Positions 15,569 to 25,514 of a stretch of DNA of 64,000 bases are shown here, one piece after another; position 1 is the first letter of the stretch, and each line of letters starts with the position of its first letter. The position numbers and the translations under genes are program-made. The notes under the pieces were generated by a model. It was not told the DNA's origin and did not search any database. It saw only the letters and a list, made by a program, of their open reading frames with translations. Source of the stretch: Rudanella paleaurantiibacter (GTDB lineage Bacteria > Bacteroidota > Bacteroidia > Cytophagales > Spirosomataceae); assembly GCF_009184635.1 (NCBI RefSeq), contig NZ_WELI01000003.1, positions 744,001-808,000 on the forward strand, given 5' to 3'.

Positions 15569-17164
15569 CTAATACACCTCACTCGTTTTAAACTCCGAGG
15601 TTTGATGGAACTGAATATCGGGGTTATTCTGACTGTTCATGCGCAGAATCCAGTCTGACTCAGCCAGAAAAACAGGATTTTTGTCTTTATCGTAACCAAT
15701 CTGATTGCCTTTAAGCCGGATAAACTCGGTTAGCTTTACCGGGTTTTCGGCCGTAATCCAGGTGGCTTTGGTGTAATTCATCGGCACCCAGCGGCATTTG
15801 GCCCCGTACTCGTTTTCGAGCCGGTACTGAATTACCTCAAACTGAAGTTCGCCCACGGTACCCACAATCTTGCGGTTGCCGGGTTGCAGCGTAAACAGCT
15901 GTGCTACGCCCTCATCGGTCAGTTGCTCAATCCCTTTGTCTAATTGCTTCGACTTCATGGGGTCGAGGTTGATAAGCTCCTTGAAAATTTCGGGCGAAAA
16001 GCTCGGAATGCCCTGAAATTGCAGGTCTTCGCCCTCGGTGAGCGTATCGCCAATTTTGAAGTTACCAGTATCGTACAGGCCCACCACATCGCCGGGGAAA
16101 CCCTCGTCCATCACGGCTTTGGCATCGGCCATGAAGCTGAACGGGCTGCTAAACCGCACGTCTTTGTCGAGCCGGGTATGGTGGTAAAACTTACCACGCT
16201 CAAACTTACCCGAACAGATACGCAGAAAAGCGATCCGGTCGCGGTGGCGGGGGTCGAGGTTGGCGTGGATTTTAAACACAAACCCGGTAAACCGCTTCTC
16301 GTCGGGCGTTACGGGGCGCTTGTCGGTAGGCCGACCTACGGGCTCAGGCGAGAGCGAGCAGAACGCATCGAGCAGCTCTTTCACCCCGAAGTTGTTTACC
16401 GCTGACCCAAAAAATACCGGCGCCAGTTTGCCGTTCAGATAAGCTTCCCGGTCGAAAGCGTCGTACACACCCTCAATCAGTTCAACATCTTCGCGGAGCT
16501 GATCGGCATCGCGTTGGCCTACTTTCTCATCGAGTACGGGCGTGTTGATGTCGATTTCGAGTACATCGTCTTCCAGCCGGGTTTTATTTACCTTAAAGAA
16601 GTTCAGTTTCTGATCAATCAGGCTGTACACCCCTTTGAAGTTCTGCCCCATGTTGACGGGCCATGCCAATGGGCGCACCCGGATGTTCAGTTTTTCTTCG
16701 AGTTCATCGAGCAGGTCGAACGGGTTTTTGCCTTCCCGGTCCATCTTGTTCACAAAGATCATCACGGGGGTATCGCGCATCCGGCATACCTCCATGAGTC
16801 GCTCGGTTTGTTCCTCCACCCCTTTCACGCAGTCGATAACCAGAATAACGCTATCCACAGCCGTAAGGGTGCGGTACGTATCTTCGGCAAAATCTTTGTG
16901 GCCCGGCGTATCGAGAATATTAATTTTCAGATCGTTATACTCGAACGTCATTACCGACGTAGCCACCGAAATACCCCGTTGCTTCTCGATTTCCATGAAG
17001 TCGGAGGTGGCCGTTTTCTTGATTTTGTTCGATTTTACGGCCCCGGCCACCTGAATGGCTCCCCCGAAAAGCAGCAACTTTTCGGTGAGGGTGGTTTTAC
17101 CGGCGTCGGGGTGGCTGATAATGGCAAACGTCCGCCGACGGGCAATCTCCTGCTGTATACTCAT
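15569..17164 (-). CDS. prfC: Peptide chain release factor 3 (RF3)
   Basis: 531 residues, usual RF3 length. It is a translational GTPase that recycles RF1/RF2 from ribosomes after peptide release. G1 is SHPDAGKTT, then the switch region [10 protein letters not shown]3 DTPGHKDF, G4 NKMD. Domains 2 and 3 follow to about 530, including the YTKATWI region typical of RF3 rather than EF-G or TetM. A TATCTTTG promoter motif lies at 17191-17198 on the minus strand, just upstream of the start. The gene is single, with a hairpin terminator downstream. Confidence 0.96.
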   Translation of the reverse strand: MSIQQEIARRRTFAIISHPDAGKTTLTEKLLLFGGAIQVAGAVKSNKIKKTATSDFMEIEKQRGISVATSVMTFEYNDLKINILDTPGHKDFAEDTYRTLTAVDSVILVIDCVKGVEEQTERLMEVCRMRDTPVMIFVNKMDREGKNPFDLLDELEEKLNIRVRPLAWPVNMGQNFKGVYSLIDQKLNFFKVNKTRLEDDVLEIDINTPVLDEKVGQRDADQLREDVELIEGVYDAFDREAYLNGKLAPVFFGSAVNNFGVKELLDAFCSLSPEPVGRPTDKRPVTPDEKRFTGFVFKIHANLDPRHRDRIAFLRICSGKFERGKFYHHTRLDKDVRFSSPFSFMADAKAVMDEGFPGDVVGLYDTGNFKIGDTLTEGEDLQFQGIPSFSPEIFKELINLDPMKSKQLDKGIEQLTDEGVAQLFTLQPGNRKIVGTVGELQFEVIQYRLENEYGAKCRWVPMNYTKATWITAENPVKLTEFIRLKGNQIGYDKDKNPVFLAESDWILRMNSQNNPDIQFHQTSEFKTSEVY

Positions 17165-17190
17165 CGCGTATTTTCCTCAGAAATAAAGGA

Positions 17191-17198
17191 CAAAGATA
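17191..17198 (-). promoter_or_regulatory. Promoter -7 element of prfC
   Basis: The minus strand reads TATCTTTG, a full match to the Bacteroidota -7 consensus TAnnTTTG, 27 bases before the prfC ATG. A GAGGAAA ribosome-binding site lies between. No clear TTG at -33. Confidence 0.55.
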
Positions 17199-17341
17199 CG
17201 AAAAAAAGGGCGGACTGCCCGCGACCCTCGCCCGACAAACCCGGCGCGGTTTGCCATTTACTCATACTTCAAAAAATATAGATCATCATGGAACCCAAAG
17301 CCCCCAGCCTGTGTGTTGCTTAGGAAAGTACAATTTTAGGT

Positions 17342-18259
17342 ATGCAGTCTGTTGCTTCTCCAATTGCCGCACAGCCCCGTCGGTTGACGCTGTGGCTGGC
17401 CCTCGCTTCGGTTTATATTCTGTGGGGGTCAACGTATCTGTTTATCCATTTTATGACCGAACAGATGCCTCCGCTCTACATGGCGTCGATGCGGTTTTTG
17501 GTGGCGGGTACGCTCCTGTACACCTACGCCCGCGTAACGGGCACGCCCCGGCCTACGTTGAACCAGATTCGCTCAGCAGGGGCTGTTGGTATTCTGCTGC
17601 TGGGCATTGCCAACGGATGTTTGACCATTGCCATTCAGCACATCCCAACGGGTATGGCCGCGCTCATTGCGGGCACTCTGCCGGTGTTTTTGCTGTCGCT
17701 CAACTGGGTGTCGTTTGGCAAAACCCGCCCCTCGAATCTGGCATTAGCGGGCCTTTTACTCGGCTTTGTAGGCGTCTATTTTCTGATCAAGCCCGATAAA
17801 TTGCAGGGCGGTTCGGCCGACCATAACCTCATTGGGGCCGGACTTATCATGATCGGAAACCTGGCCTGGGCTATGGGCACCCTCATGTCGCCCCGACTCA
17901 ATTTACCCTCACCGTTTATGTCGAGCGGTATTCAGATGCTGGCCGGTGCGGCAGCCCTGCTCACGGTCAGCCTCCTGACCGAGCCGGTTACGCTGTTTAG
18001 TATTGTCGATGCCCCTACCAAAGCCATTGGCTCGTTGTGGTATCTGGTCATTTTTGGGTCTATCATCGGGTTTTCGTCGTATGCGTGGCTAGCCCGCAAC
18101 GCGCCCCCTACCCTCCTGTCGACCTACGCCTACGTTAACCCTGTGGTGGCGATGTTGCTCGGCACCTTGTTTGCCGGCGAAATTCTCACCAGCCAATCGC
18201 TCATTGGGGCGGGCATCGTGGTAGCGGGCGTGGTACTCATCACGCTGGGACGGAAGTAA
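17342..18259 (+). CDS. EamA-family (DMT superfamily) transporter
   Basis: 305 residues with about ten hydrophobic segments and two internal EamA repeats (LASVYILWGSTYLFIHFM near residue 25; LAWAMGTLM near residue 175). YedA/RhaT-like inner-membrane drug/metabolite exporters have this layout; the substrate is unknown. It is divergent from prfC with about 177 bases between. ATG follows TTTTAGGT. The end of the gene is followed by repeat-rich DNA. Confidence 0.9.
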   Translation: MQSVASPIAAQPRRLTLWLALASVYILWGSTYLFIHFMTEQMPPLYMASMRFLVAGTLLYTYARVTGTPRPTLNQIRSAGAVGILLLGIANGCLTIAIQHIPTGMAALIAGTLPVFLLSLNWVSFGKTRPSNLALAGLLLGFVGVYFLIKPDKLQGGSADHNLIGAGLIMIGNLAWAMGTLMSPRLNLPSPFMSSGIQMLAGAAALLTVSLLTEPVTLFSIVDAPTKAIGSLWYLVIFGSIIGFSSYAWLARNAPPTLLSTYAYVNPVVAMLLGTLFAGEILTSQSLIGAGIVVAGVVLITLGRK

Positions 18260-18324
18260 ACGTAACGCGAACTATTCGATTTTTTAGGTTGTAAGAAGCT
18301 GACCGGTACGCCGGTGCGGCATAG

Positions 18325-18421
18325 CCCTTCGACACCTTCAACAGGCTCAGAGAGACCCAGAACTTGAATCTAATTGACTAATTTGGTTCTATTTGACCGT
18401 CACCCTGAGCCTGTCGAAGGG
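18325..18421. repeat. Copy of a dispersed palindrome (CCTTCGACAGGCTCAG type)
   Basis: The right arm 18399-18421 contains CCTGAGCCTGTCGAAGG. The left arm 18325-18350 is its complement with a 9-base internal insertion. The same core occurs at 26821-26835 and 26885-26898. Intergenic, non-coding. Confidence 0.7.
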
Positions 18422-18514
18422 CTACGCGCCAGCATTTTTATACAACTCGCTGTTAATCAAGAGCATTTCTCAATAAAACTCACAGTTCGCGTTAAACGTA
18501 AACTCTGGATCATT

Positions 18515-18610
18515 GCTGGCGCGAGTGAGCCGCAATAGGGGTCTTGTAAAATCCCGTAAATAGGATGCCAGATTCCAATCCAACTTTGGGCTGGCGCGAG
18601 TGAGCCGCAA
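18515..18610 (+). repeat. 21-bp direct repeat pair
   Basis: Identical 21-base copies begin at 18515 and 18590 (GCTGGCGCGAGTGAGCCGCAA is the sequence class, 75 bases apart). A TTGCGGCT inversion follows the second. They lie downstream of the SDR gene on its antisense side. Function unknown. Confidence 0.65.
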
Positions 18611-18622
18611 GATATTGCGGCT

Positions 18623-19384
18623 CTACGGGGTTGGCGGGGGGCTAACGCTCGTCCAGCCACCGTCGACAACGAGGCTTTGGCCGGTGATGTGCCGCGAGGC
18701 CGGGTGAAGCAAAAACAGGGCAGCATGGGTCATGTCGGCCACAGTTGCCGGGCGGCCCATGGGCGTAATCCGCGACCAGATGGGTACGTAGGCCGGGTCG
18801 TCAAGGGTGCGCTCGGTTTGGGTAGCACCGGGTGCCAATGCGTTGATGGTGATACCCTGGGGCGACAGGTCGAGCACGAGGTTTTTAGCCAGCATTTCCA
18901 AAGCCGCTTTGGTCATGGCGTAGGCCGCCAAACCGGGGTGCGCCTGATGCCCCACGACCGACGACATCAGCAACACGCTACCGCCCCGCCCCTGTTCACG
19001 CATTTGCCGGGCTGCGGCCTGCGTCAGAAAGAAACTACCCCGCAAATTCAGGTTGAGCACCCGCTCGAAATGGGCCGGGTCGTACGAGAAAAAATCACCG
19101 AACAGGGTCAGGCCTGCGTTGGCAACCACCAAATCGACTCCACCAAACCGGTCAACGGCCGTATCGACCAACTGCTGAATAAAGGGCACCTGGGCGGCAT
19201 CGCCGGGTAACGCTTCGCAACGCCCCCCTGCCTGACGGATACGCTCGGCCGCTTCAAAACAGAGCGTTTCGTCTAAGTCATTGAGCAGCACGCTGGCCCC
19301 CTGCTGGCAAAGGCCCTCGGCAATGGCAAACCCGATACCCTGGCCGGCACCGGTTACAATAGCAGTTTGATTCAGAAAAGACAT
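18623..19384 (-). CDS. Short-chain dehydrogenase/reductase (SDR)
   Basis: 253 residues from ATG 19384; an earlier ATG at 19426 would overlap the Nudix gene. NAD(P) binding is by TGAGQGIG (about 11-18), then NAG at about 88. The catalytic Ser lies in MSSVVG and the YxxxK in YAMTKAA. Classical SDR fold, like FabG and sugar or steroid dehydrogenases; Asp in LLNDLDE near residue 37 may point to NADH. The substrate is unknown. The start lies 8 bases after the Nudix stop, so they form an operon with the hexosaminidase upstream. Confidence 0.9.
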   Translation of the reverse strand: MSFLNQTAIVTGAGQGIGFAIAEGLCQQGASVLLNDLDETLCFEAAERIRQAGGRCEALPGDAAQVPFIQQLVDTAVDRFGGVDLVVANAGLTLFGDFFSYDPAHFERVLNLNLRGSFFLTQAAARQMREQGRGGSVLLMSSVVGHQAHPGLAAYAMTKAALEMLAKNLVLDLSPQGITINALAPGATQTERTLDDPAYVPIWSRITPMGRPATVADMTHAALFLLHPASRHITGQSLVVDGGWTSVSPPPTP

Positions 19385-19391
19385 TCGGGTG

Positions 19392-20045
19392 TTAGGTTCC
19401 TTGCTGGGGTATTTCGGCCGAGGCAATTACCGCCAGCAATTCGCTGATCATCATGGCCGTAGCCCCCCATACTTTGTGATTTTGAATCTGAAAAAAGGGG
19501 GCATCAATCAGTACCCCCCGTACCTCAATCTGGGTATCACCCACAATAGTTTCGTCCAGAAACGTAGCCAAAGGCACTTCTACCACCTCCTCCACCTCGC
19601 GCGGGTCGGGGTAAAAATCGGGGCGGTGTGGCATAATCCCCACCACGGGCTGCACAAAAAAGTTGCTCGGCGGAATATACAGCTCCGTCAGTTGACCCAG
19701 TACCTGCACATCTGTCACCCGGATACCAATTTCCTCCTGAGCCTCGCGCAGCGCCGTTCGGATCAGATTTTCGTCGGTACGCTCCATACGCCCTCCCGGA
19801 AACGCCATCTGCCCCGCGTGTACACCGTCGTAAATGGGCCGCAGAATAAGCGGCAGGTAGATTTCGCCCCGGTACGGGTAAAACAAAATCAGGACCGCAC
19901 TCCGCCGGGCTTTCTCGTTAGGGCGCACACTCATCCGCTGCCGCGACCCCGACATCATGCGCCGGTGTGCAGCCTCGCCGGGTAAAGGTTGCTGCAATCG
20001 GCGCCGAAGCGATTCGGTAAAGGTGGCGAATGAGGTATGAGGCAT
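19392..20045 (-). CDS. Nudix hydrolase, CoA pyrophosphatase type
   Basis: 217 residues from ATG 20045. The Nudix box is complete: GGRMERTD...ALREAQEEIGI at about residues 83-106, matching GX5EX7REUXEEXGU. The preceding region (RRSAVLILFYPYRGEIYLPL) and AGQMAFPGGR are typical of the CoA/NudL-like subfamily, which cleaves CoA or related pyrophosphates. It is cytoplasmic. It lies between the hexosaminidase gene and the SDR gene, all on the minus strand with short gaps; a functional link is not evident. Confidence 0.88.
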   Translation of the reverse strand: MPHTSFATFTESLRRRLQQPLPGEAAHRRMMSGSRQRMSVRPNEKARRSAVLILFYPYRGEIYLPLILRPIYDGVHAGQMAFPGGRMERTDENLIRTALREAQEEIGIRVTDVQVLGQLTELYIPPSNFFVQPVVGIMPHRPDFYPDPREVEEVVEVPLATFLDETIVGDTQIEVRGVLIDAPFFQIQNHKVWGATAMMISELLAVIASAEIPQQGT

Positions 20046-20096
20046 GGTGTCAAGTGGAAAAAAGAAGCGGGTAGGCAGCCCTGGGGCTTTGCCCAC

Positions 20097-22409
20097 TTAA
20101 TCAACAATAACTTCGTCCATTTCAATCGAGGTCGACTTACCGGCTTCGGGATGACCCACCGGGGCTTTACCCGCGTTTTTGGCCTTGAGCCGCACATAGC
20201 GCGCCTTGGCCGTTTTGAAATCGGCCACAACCGGCACCACCGCCCAGGTTCCTTCGAGGGGTACATTGACCGGCTGGGCAATAGCCTCCTTGAAATCGCT
20301 ACCATCGCGGCTGAGGGCAATCTCGACCGATGTCGGTGGGAATATCCGATACGGAATCCGTTTGAGGAAATTCGCCGATACCTTTGTTACTGAACGAACC
20401 TCGCCGAGGTCAATTGTGACCTCCAGGTCATTCCCCCACGAGTCGACCCACTCGGTTTGACTTTGCGGCCCCTGAGCCACTTCACCATCGGTCAGTTTGC
20501 GGCCGTCAGGGTCTACCTGTTTTACCAGATTGCTCGTGTACGATTTCCCCTTGGCGCGGTGAATCACAAACGTCTCGTTAAGAGTGGCCCCTGTTGTGGT
20601 CACGGCCCGGAGCGTAGTGGTTTTGTTCAGCGTAATGGGCCCAATATACTCGGTTGAGCTCGTGTTAGGCTGCCGACCGTTGGTGGTATAATAAATCTTG
20701 CTGTCGGAATCCGATTTTTCGAGACGCACCTGCAATTGGCCCTCATTGCCAAACTGCGTAGTGGCCCGCACATCGAACAGGCGCTTGCTGTAGTTGACGC
20801 CCAGATAATCGAGTCGTCGGAGGTGGTTTTTGAGCCGCACGGCAAAGTCCTCGAAATTGCGCGGGCCCTCGGGCATCCAGCCAATTTCGGCCAGGGCAAT
20901 AGCCCGTGGGTAGCTCATGTACTCCACCTGTTCGGGGGTTTTCATGTACTCCGTCCAGACGTTGCCCTGTACGCCCAGAATGTATTTTTTCTGCTCCGGC
21001 GTCAGCTCGGCGGGGGTAGGTTCGTACCCATATATTTTCTCAACGGTCAGCAGGCCCCCAATTGCCAGCGGCTCCTGCGTGGGTTCGCCCTGATACTTGT
21101 CGAGGTAGCAAAACGCACCCGGCGTCATCACAACCGTATGCTTTTGTTTGGCCGCTTCGATACCGCCCTCGGTACCGCGCCAGCTCATCACGGTCGCGTT
21201 GGGGGCCAGGCCGCCCTCCAGAATTTCGTCCCAGCCGATAATAGCGCGGCCTTTGGCGGTCACAAACTTATCGATCCGGCGGATGAAATAGCTTTGCAGC
21301 TCCTCCTCGGTTTTGAGTTTCTGCTGCTTCATCAGGTTCTGGCAAAAGGCGCTCTTTTTCCAGGCTTCCTTGGGGCACTCATCGCCCCCGATATGGATGT
21401 ATTTACCCGGAAAGAGGGCCATCACCTCCGTCAGTACGTCCTGCAAAAACGTAAAGGTTTTTTCGGTGGGGCAGTACACATCCTCGTACACACCCCAGAT
21501 TTTGCCTACTTCGTACCGTTTGGTGGGCTCGCACGACAGTTCGGGGTAAGCCGAGATAGCCGCCAACGCGTGACCCGGCAGTTCAATTTCGGGGATAATG
21601 GTCACGTGCCGGGCGGCCGCGTACCGAACCACGTCTTTGATCTGCTCCTGGGTGTAAAAGCCGCCATGGGGCTGCCCGTCGTACCGGAAGGGATAATTTT
21701 CGCCGTAATGCCCGGCCAACGTTTCGGTACGGGTGCTACCCACCTGCGTTAGTTTGGGGTACTTTTTGATTTCGATGCGCCAGCCCTGATCGTCGGTCAG
21801 GTGCCAGTGAAACGTATTCATTTTGTGCCGGGCCAGTAGGTCGATATACTTCTTCACAAACGCCACGGGCATGAAATGGCGGCTTACATCGAGCATCAGC
21901 CCCCGGTAGGCGTAGCGGGGCCGGTCGAGAATCTGGCAGGCTGGCATGGCCCACGTCACGCCCGACACCGTTTTGGGGCTGAAGGCTTCGGTAGGCAGCA
22001 GTTGCAACAGCGTTTGCACGGCGTAGAAATACCCTTTGGGCGTTTCGGCCTCAACCGTGACACGGTCGGGCGTTACGCGGAGCAGGTAGCCCTCGGACCC
22101 GCAACGGCCACCCGTATGCGCCTGAAAAACAATGTGCTTACCCTTAGCAAAGGCGGGCGTTGGCGCCATTACTGTTACGGGCAAGCCCGTAGCCGTGCGA
22201 AGCTGCGTCGACAGCAGTTGGGCAGCGGCCTGTTGTTTGGCGTCTTTGGGCGCGGCCAGAATCCGGGTGAAGGCCGTCAGGGTAAACTGCCCATCCTGCC
22301 CCGCAAATTGCGCCGGAAACGGAATCAGGTTATATGTATTTTCGGTCTGGGCAAACACTCCCCCCGATACAGACACAAACAGCCAAAGGGCCAAAACACA
22401 ACGAAGCAT
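20097..22409 (-). CDS. Beta-N-acetylhexosaminidase, GH20
   Basis: 770 residues with a signal peptide cleaved after GGVFAQ (about 21), so periplasmic or surface. Domains: GH20b (about 25-155), GH20 catalytic barrel (about 160-520) with the Asp-Glu pair in HIGGDECPKEAW, then a chitobiase C-terminal beta segment (STEYIGPITLNKTTTLRAV) and a discoidin-like carbohydrate-binding domain (about 630-770) with DEVIVD at the end. It removes terminal GlcNAc/GalNAc from glycans or chitin oligomers by substrate-assisted catalysis. No T9SS domain is visible. It is first in the run with the Nudix and SDR genes. Confidence 0.95.
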   Translation of the reverse strand: MLRCVLALWLFVSVSGGVFAQTENTYNLIPFPAQFAGQDGQFTLTAFTRILAAPKDAKQQAAAQLLSTQLRTATGLPVTVMAPTPAFAKGKHIVFQAHTGGRCGSEGYLLRVTPDRVTVEAETPKGYFYAVQTLLQLLPTEAFSPKTVSGVTWAMPACQILDRPRYAYRGLMLDVSRHFMPVAFVKKYIDLLARHKMNTFHWHLTDDQGWRIEIKKYPKLTQVGSTRTETLAGHYGENYPFRYDGQPHGGFYTQEQIKDVVRYAAARHVTIIPEIELPGHALAAISAYPELSCEPTKRYEVGKIWGVYEDVYCPTEKTFTFLQDVLTEVMALFPGKYIHIGGDECPKEAWKKSAFCQNLMKQQKLKTEEELQSYFIRRIDKFVTAKGRAIIGWDEILEGGLAPNATVMSWRGTEGGIEAAKQKHTVVMTPGAFCYLDKYQGEPTQEPLAIGGLLTVEKIYGYEPTPAELTPEQKKYILGVQGNVWTEYMKTPEQVEYMSYPRAIALAEIGWMPEGPRNFEDFAVRLKNHLRRLDYLGVNYSKRLFDVRATTQFGNEGQLQVRLEKSDSDSKIYYTTNGRQPNTSSTEYIGPITLNKTTTLRAVTTTGATLNETFVIHRAKGKSYTSNLVKQVDPDGRKLTDGEVAQGPQSQTEWVDSWGNDLEVTIDLGEVRSVTKVSANFLKRIPYRIFPPTSVEIALSRDGSDFKEAIAQPVNVPLEGTWAVVPVVADFKTAKARYVRLKAKNAGKAPVGHPEAGKSTSIEMDEVIVD

Positions 22410-22840
22410 ACAGAGTGGGGTAATTAGTAGGGTTTATAGTTTTGAGTAAATGTATAGGGCAAAATGTATAATGATGGAGCCGATTATCAGCAGAGAAACC
22501 AATTATTCATTATCCATTTTACATTGTTCATTCACTTAAGTAATCAAGCAGAATTAAACTGAAGTACTTAAAATAGACGTTTTTGTCATCCCGACGCAGG
22601 AGGGATCTTTCTAATTGACTGACTGTAAGATCCCTCCTGCGTCGGAATGACAAAGCAAAATCTAAACTGATTCTGATCCACTACTTACAAGGCAACGGAT
22701 TCACGAACGGAACCTTGTGTGAATCGTTAAGGCGGACCAAAGACCACCAAAACCGGAACGCCAACCGCCAGAAACTAAAAGCTAAGAACTAAAAACTAAA
22801 TAAAGTAAACGACAAAAGTACGGAGCGGAAACCGAAGTTT
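22410..22840. repeat. Intergenic region with a 28-bp-arm hairpin
   Basis: Arms 22582-22609 and 22627-22654 match over 28 bases with one mismatch, around a 17-base loop. The core (GACGCAGGAGGGATCTT) looks like a dispersed repeat. The rest of the 430 bases is non-coding and AT-rich, with no gene recognised. Confidence 0.7.
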
Positions 22841-24613
22841 TTACTGACGCACCACCCGCCGATTGAGCACCGTGCCGCCTACCTGCACCCGAATAGTGTA
22901 CACGCCCGGCTGGGGCAGCGTAATCCGGCGCTGATGCGTGAGGGCCGACCGGAGCACGATATGCTGCACCGACCGCCCTGCGGCATCTACCACGTCGATG
23001 GTGCTTTCCTGCGGTTTGTTCAGGCTTAGTTCGAGCTGTACCGACTCCGTAGTAGGGTTCGGAAATACCCGCAACTGCCCCTCGGCAAAGGTTTCGGTGG
23101 CGGTAGGAGCCTGTACTGTCAGGTTGAACTCGTCGCGGAGACATCTCTGCTCGTCGGTCACGGCCACGGTGAAGGTGCCCGCCTGCCGGGCCACATACCG
23201 GGCCGTGCGCTCGGTTTGGCCGGCTTCGGTCCAGTTGTACCGGGGGGCCGGCCAAGACGCCCGCAATTGCAGCGTATCGCCGTAGTTGAGCCGCAACGAC
23301 TCGGTTTTGCCTACGTTTTTCATGATCGTGAACCGGTCTCGCACCACGCCATCGGCCGCTACAAACTGCGCGTCGAGCCGGTTGTCGTTAACGTCCAGAA
23401 TCATAGACCCGCCGGGGTTACGGTGCGTAGCCGCCATAGCCGGGTGATCGGGGTTACCCGCAAAACGACCACCCAAAGCACCACCCGACCCGTTGACCAC
23501 GTACACCGTACCCTGGCCTTTGGTGAGTATAGGGCACGAGTTGGCCGACCCATCGTACCGGCCGGTGGTGGTTTCGGCCAGGTGAACGGCCGGGTTAAAG
23601 GTATTGGCTTTACCCTGAAAATTGCGGATCCGGTACGAGCGTTCGTAGGTATGGCTATGACCGCTCATGACGATGTCGACGTTGTACCGCTCCAGAATGG
23701 GCGTCAGGTTTTCGCGCAGGTGTTGCAGCACAATTTCCACGTCGGAGTCGCGGGCCGAGCGGGTGTAGGGCGGATGGTGGAAAAACACCACCGTCCAGGG
23801 CTGTTTATTGGCGGCCAGGTCGCGTTCGAGCCAGCGCACCTGTGGGCTGGAGGGGTCGTAGAGGGCCCACTGGCCACCCTCCATCCCAAACGAATCGAGC
23901 GATACAAAATGCACATTGCCGTAATCGAACGAGTAGTACATTTTGGAGCCGGAGGGCACCCCGCCAGCCTGCCCGGTTTGCGGAAAACTGAAAATATTGA
24001 AATACGGGCTATCGAATTTCTGGTTCTGATCGGCGTAGTCGTGATTGCCGGGGGTAGCGTACGAAGGCAAGCTTCGGAGGTGCTCAGGGTACACATCGAA
24101 CACATAGCGTTGAAACTCTTCTTCGGTACCGCAGCAGTAGGCGTTATCGCCGAGCCAGATCCAGAGTTCGGCGGGTTGGTTAGCGGTTGCCTTGCGGTAC
24201 TGCTCGTACACGGCCATCTGGTTGGGGGTACCATCACCAAAATCGCCCAGCGACCAGATCCGAAACGGGCGGGTGTCGCCCGGGGGCAGGGCTGTTTTGA
24301 AGGTATGGCCCGCATCGCCCGCCAGCCGGGTATCGGCCTGCCCAATGGCATAGTAGTAGCGGGTGGCCGGGCTGAGCCCCGTGAGCGACAGAACGTGCTC
24401 GGTAACCGGGGTTTTATCTTCGACCGACTGGGTCAGGCTATTGGGTGTGGTTCCGTACCAAACCCGTGTTTCGGTGGGAACATTGGTGCGCCAGCGGATG
24501 GTTATGCCCGTAGACGTGACCACTTGCAGGTAGGGCCCTCGTGTGAGGGTGGGCGTTTGCGCCAAACTGCCCGTAAACAGAAAAAGAAGAAGTGCCGTCA
24601 GTAGATAGTGCAT
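22841..24613 (-). CDS. Secreted purple-acid-phosphatase-like metallophosphoesterase with T9SS domain
   Basis: 590 residues from ATG 24613 (MHYLLTALLLFLF signal peptide). An Fn3-like purple acid phosphatase N-terminal domain (about 20-120; GPYLQVVTSTGITIRWRT) precedes a calcineurin-like catalytic domain (about 130-420). Metal motifs are GDFGDG, GDNAY, GNHDY, HHPPY and GHSHTYER. The C-terminal 75 residues (VFPNPTTESVQLEL to VVRQ) form a type A sorting domain for T9SS secretion. It likely releases phosphate from organic esters outside the cell. It is divergent from a small lipoprotein gene. Confidence 0.94.
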   Translation of the reverse strand: MHYLLTALLLFLFTGSLAQTPTLTRGPYLQVVTSTGITIRWRTNVPTETRVWYGTTPNSLTQSVEDKTPVTEHVLSLTGLSPATRYYYAIGQADTRLAGDAGHTFKTALPPGDTRPFRIWSLGDFGDGTPNQMAVYEQYRKATANQPAELWIWLGDNAYCCGTEEEFQRYVFDVYPEHLRSLPSYATPGNHDYADQNQKFDSPYFNIFSFPQTGQAGGVPSGSKMYYSFDYGNVHFVSLDSFGMEGGQWALYDPSSPQVRWLERDLAANKQPWTVVFFHHPPYTRSARDSDVEIVLQHLRENLTPILERYNVDIVMSGHSHTYERSYRIRNFQGKANTFNPAVHLAETTTGRYDGSANSCPILTKGQGTVYVVNGSGGALGGRFAGNPDHPAMAATHRNPGGSMILDVNDNRLDAQFVAADGVVRDRFTIMKNVGKTESLRLNYGDTLQLRASWPAPRYNWTEAGQTERTARYVARQAGTFTVAVTDEQRCLRDEFNLTVQAPTATETFAEGQLRVFPNPTTESVQLELSLNKPQESTIDVVDAAGRSVQHIVLRSALTHQRRITLPQPGVYTIRVQVGGTVLNRRVVRQ

Positions 24614-24761
24614 AAAATTGTGGGTCAGTCCACAAAGGTAACACCGTTCGGTCAGTCGCGTCAAAGAGACTCAATACTTCGGGGATGATCTTCGTTTATC
24701 GGTTGCAATCCCGACAACTTTCCGCACCTTTTTCACGAATAAACCTAATTCTCTCTGGTGT

Positions 24762-25046
24762 ATGAAACGTTTTTTGTCGCTATCGCTGATCGGTAGTGTG
24801 CTTTGGCTGACGAATTGTAAAAAACAGGATGAAGTGGCTCCGGTGGGCTGCGATGGGCTTGCCAGCCGGGCCTCGGCGGTATCTAGCGCGGCCCAAGGTT
24901 ACGCGGCTACGTTCACCAAAACCAACTGCGACGCCTACCGGGCCGCCCTCACGGCCTACATACAAGCGGGCGAGCAATGCCCCGGCACCAGCACCACCGA
25001 CCTTGCCAACGCCAAAGCCGCCCTTGCCGCGCTCAAGTGCCAGTGA
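24762..25046 (+). CDS. Small lipoprotein
   Basis: 94 residues. The signal peptide ends in the lipobox LTNC (Cys 19). The mature part is Ala-rich and helical with Cys at about 30, 56, 73 and 93, possibly two disulfides. It begins KKQDEVAPVGC. The function is not recognised; such short lipoproteins are common in Cytophagales. A strong terminator (25098-25139) follows, so it is a single-gene transcript. Confidence 0.75.
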   Translation: MKRFLSLSLIGSVLWLTNCKKQDEVAPVGCDGLASRASAVSSAAQGYAATFTKTNCDAYRAALTAYIQAGEQCPGTSTTDLANAKAALAALKCQ

Positions 25047-25097
25047 GGGGAAAAGGTACAGGTCTCAAAGACCTACAAGGTTTGCGGGTATGCCTGC

Positions 25098-25139
25098 AAG
25101 AGCTGTCCATCTCGTTTGGAGAGATGACAGCTCTTTTTT
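25098..25139 (+). terminator. Intrinsic terminator
   Basis: AAGAGCTGTC(C)ATCTC pairs with GAGATGACAGCTCTT with one bulge, followed by six T. It ends the small lipoprotein transcript. Confidence 0.8.
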
Positions 25140-25334
25140 GACGCCACTCACTCAAGTCACTCAGTATTTACTCACATTTTAAGATCTTATAGACATGAAC
25201 AATTACAAAAAACACCTTTCTTTGCAATAGAATACTACTTCAATAGAGTATAAATACTAAAACTCTATCTGGAATAGGGACAATACCAATCATCCTGTGA
25301 CCCTACGCGTGTCGCCCATCGTTACTGCCAGCTT

Positions 25335-25514
25335 ATGGAACTGATCGAAAAACAAACCGCCCCGCTGAACCCATTTGCCCGTTTGTTTGTGGTTCTGTGG
25401 GTAATGGCCCTAGTGGCCGTTGCCGGATTCCAGGCCGTGAAACCAGCCGTATCGAAAGGAGGACCGCATTACGAAACAGGGAAAAAAGTCGTTCTGATCC
25501 GCCATGCTCGCTAA
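25335..25514 (+). CDS. Small single-pass membrane protein overlapping the aminotransferase start
   Basis: 59 residues from ATG 25335. One hydrophobic segment (ARLFVVLWVMALVAVAGF, about 15-33) is followed by a basic tail ending KKVVLIRHAR. The stop overlaps the aminotransferase ATG (25504) by 11 bases, the ATGCTCGCTAA arrangement, which suggests translational coupling. Codon use matches the GC-rich neighbours. Not recognised; it could be a leader peptide or an accessory membrane protein. It may also be only a chance frame, though the upstream frame is otherwise empty for about 290 bases. Confidence 0.45.
   Translation: MELIEKQTAPLNPFARLFVVLWVMALVAVAGFQAVKPAVSKGGPHYETGKKVVLIRHAR

Noticed and set aside
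20736-21752. Long open frame (338 codons) antisense to the hexosaminidase
   Set aside because: GC-rich codon bias on the other strand keeps it open; the minus-strand GH20 protein has clear catalytic motifs and the antisense product has no recognisable domain.
23216-24604. 462-codon frame antisense to the metallophosphoesterase
   Set aside because: Same GC-bias effect; the minus-strand gene has all metal motifs and a T9SS domain.
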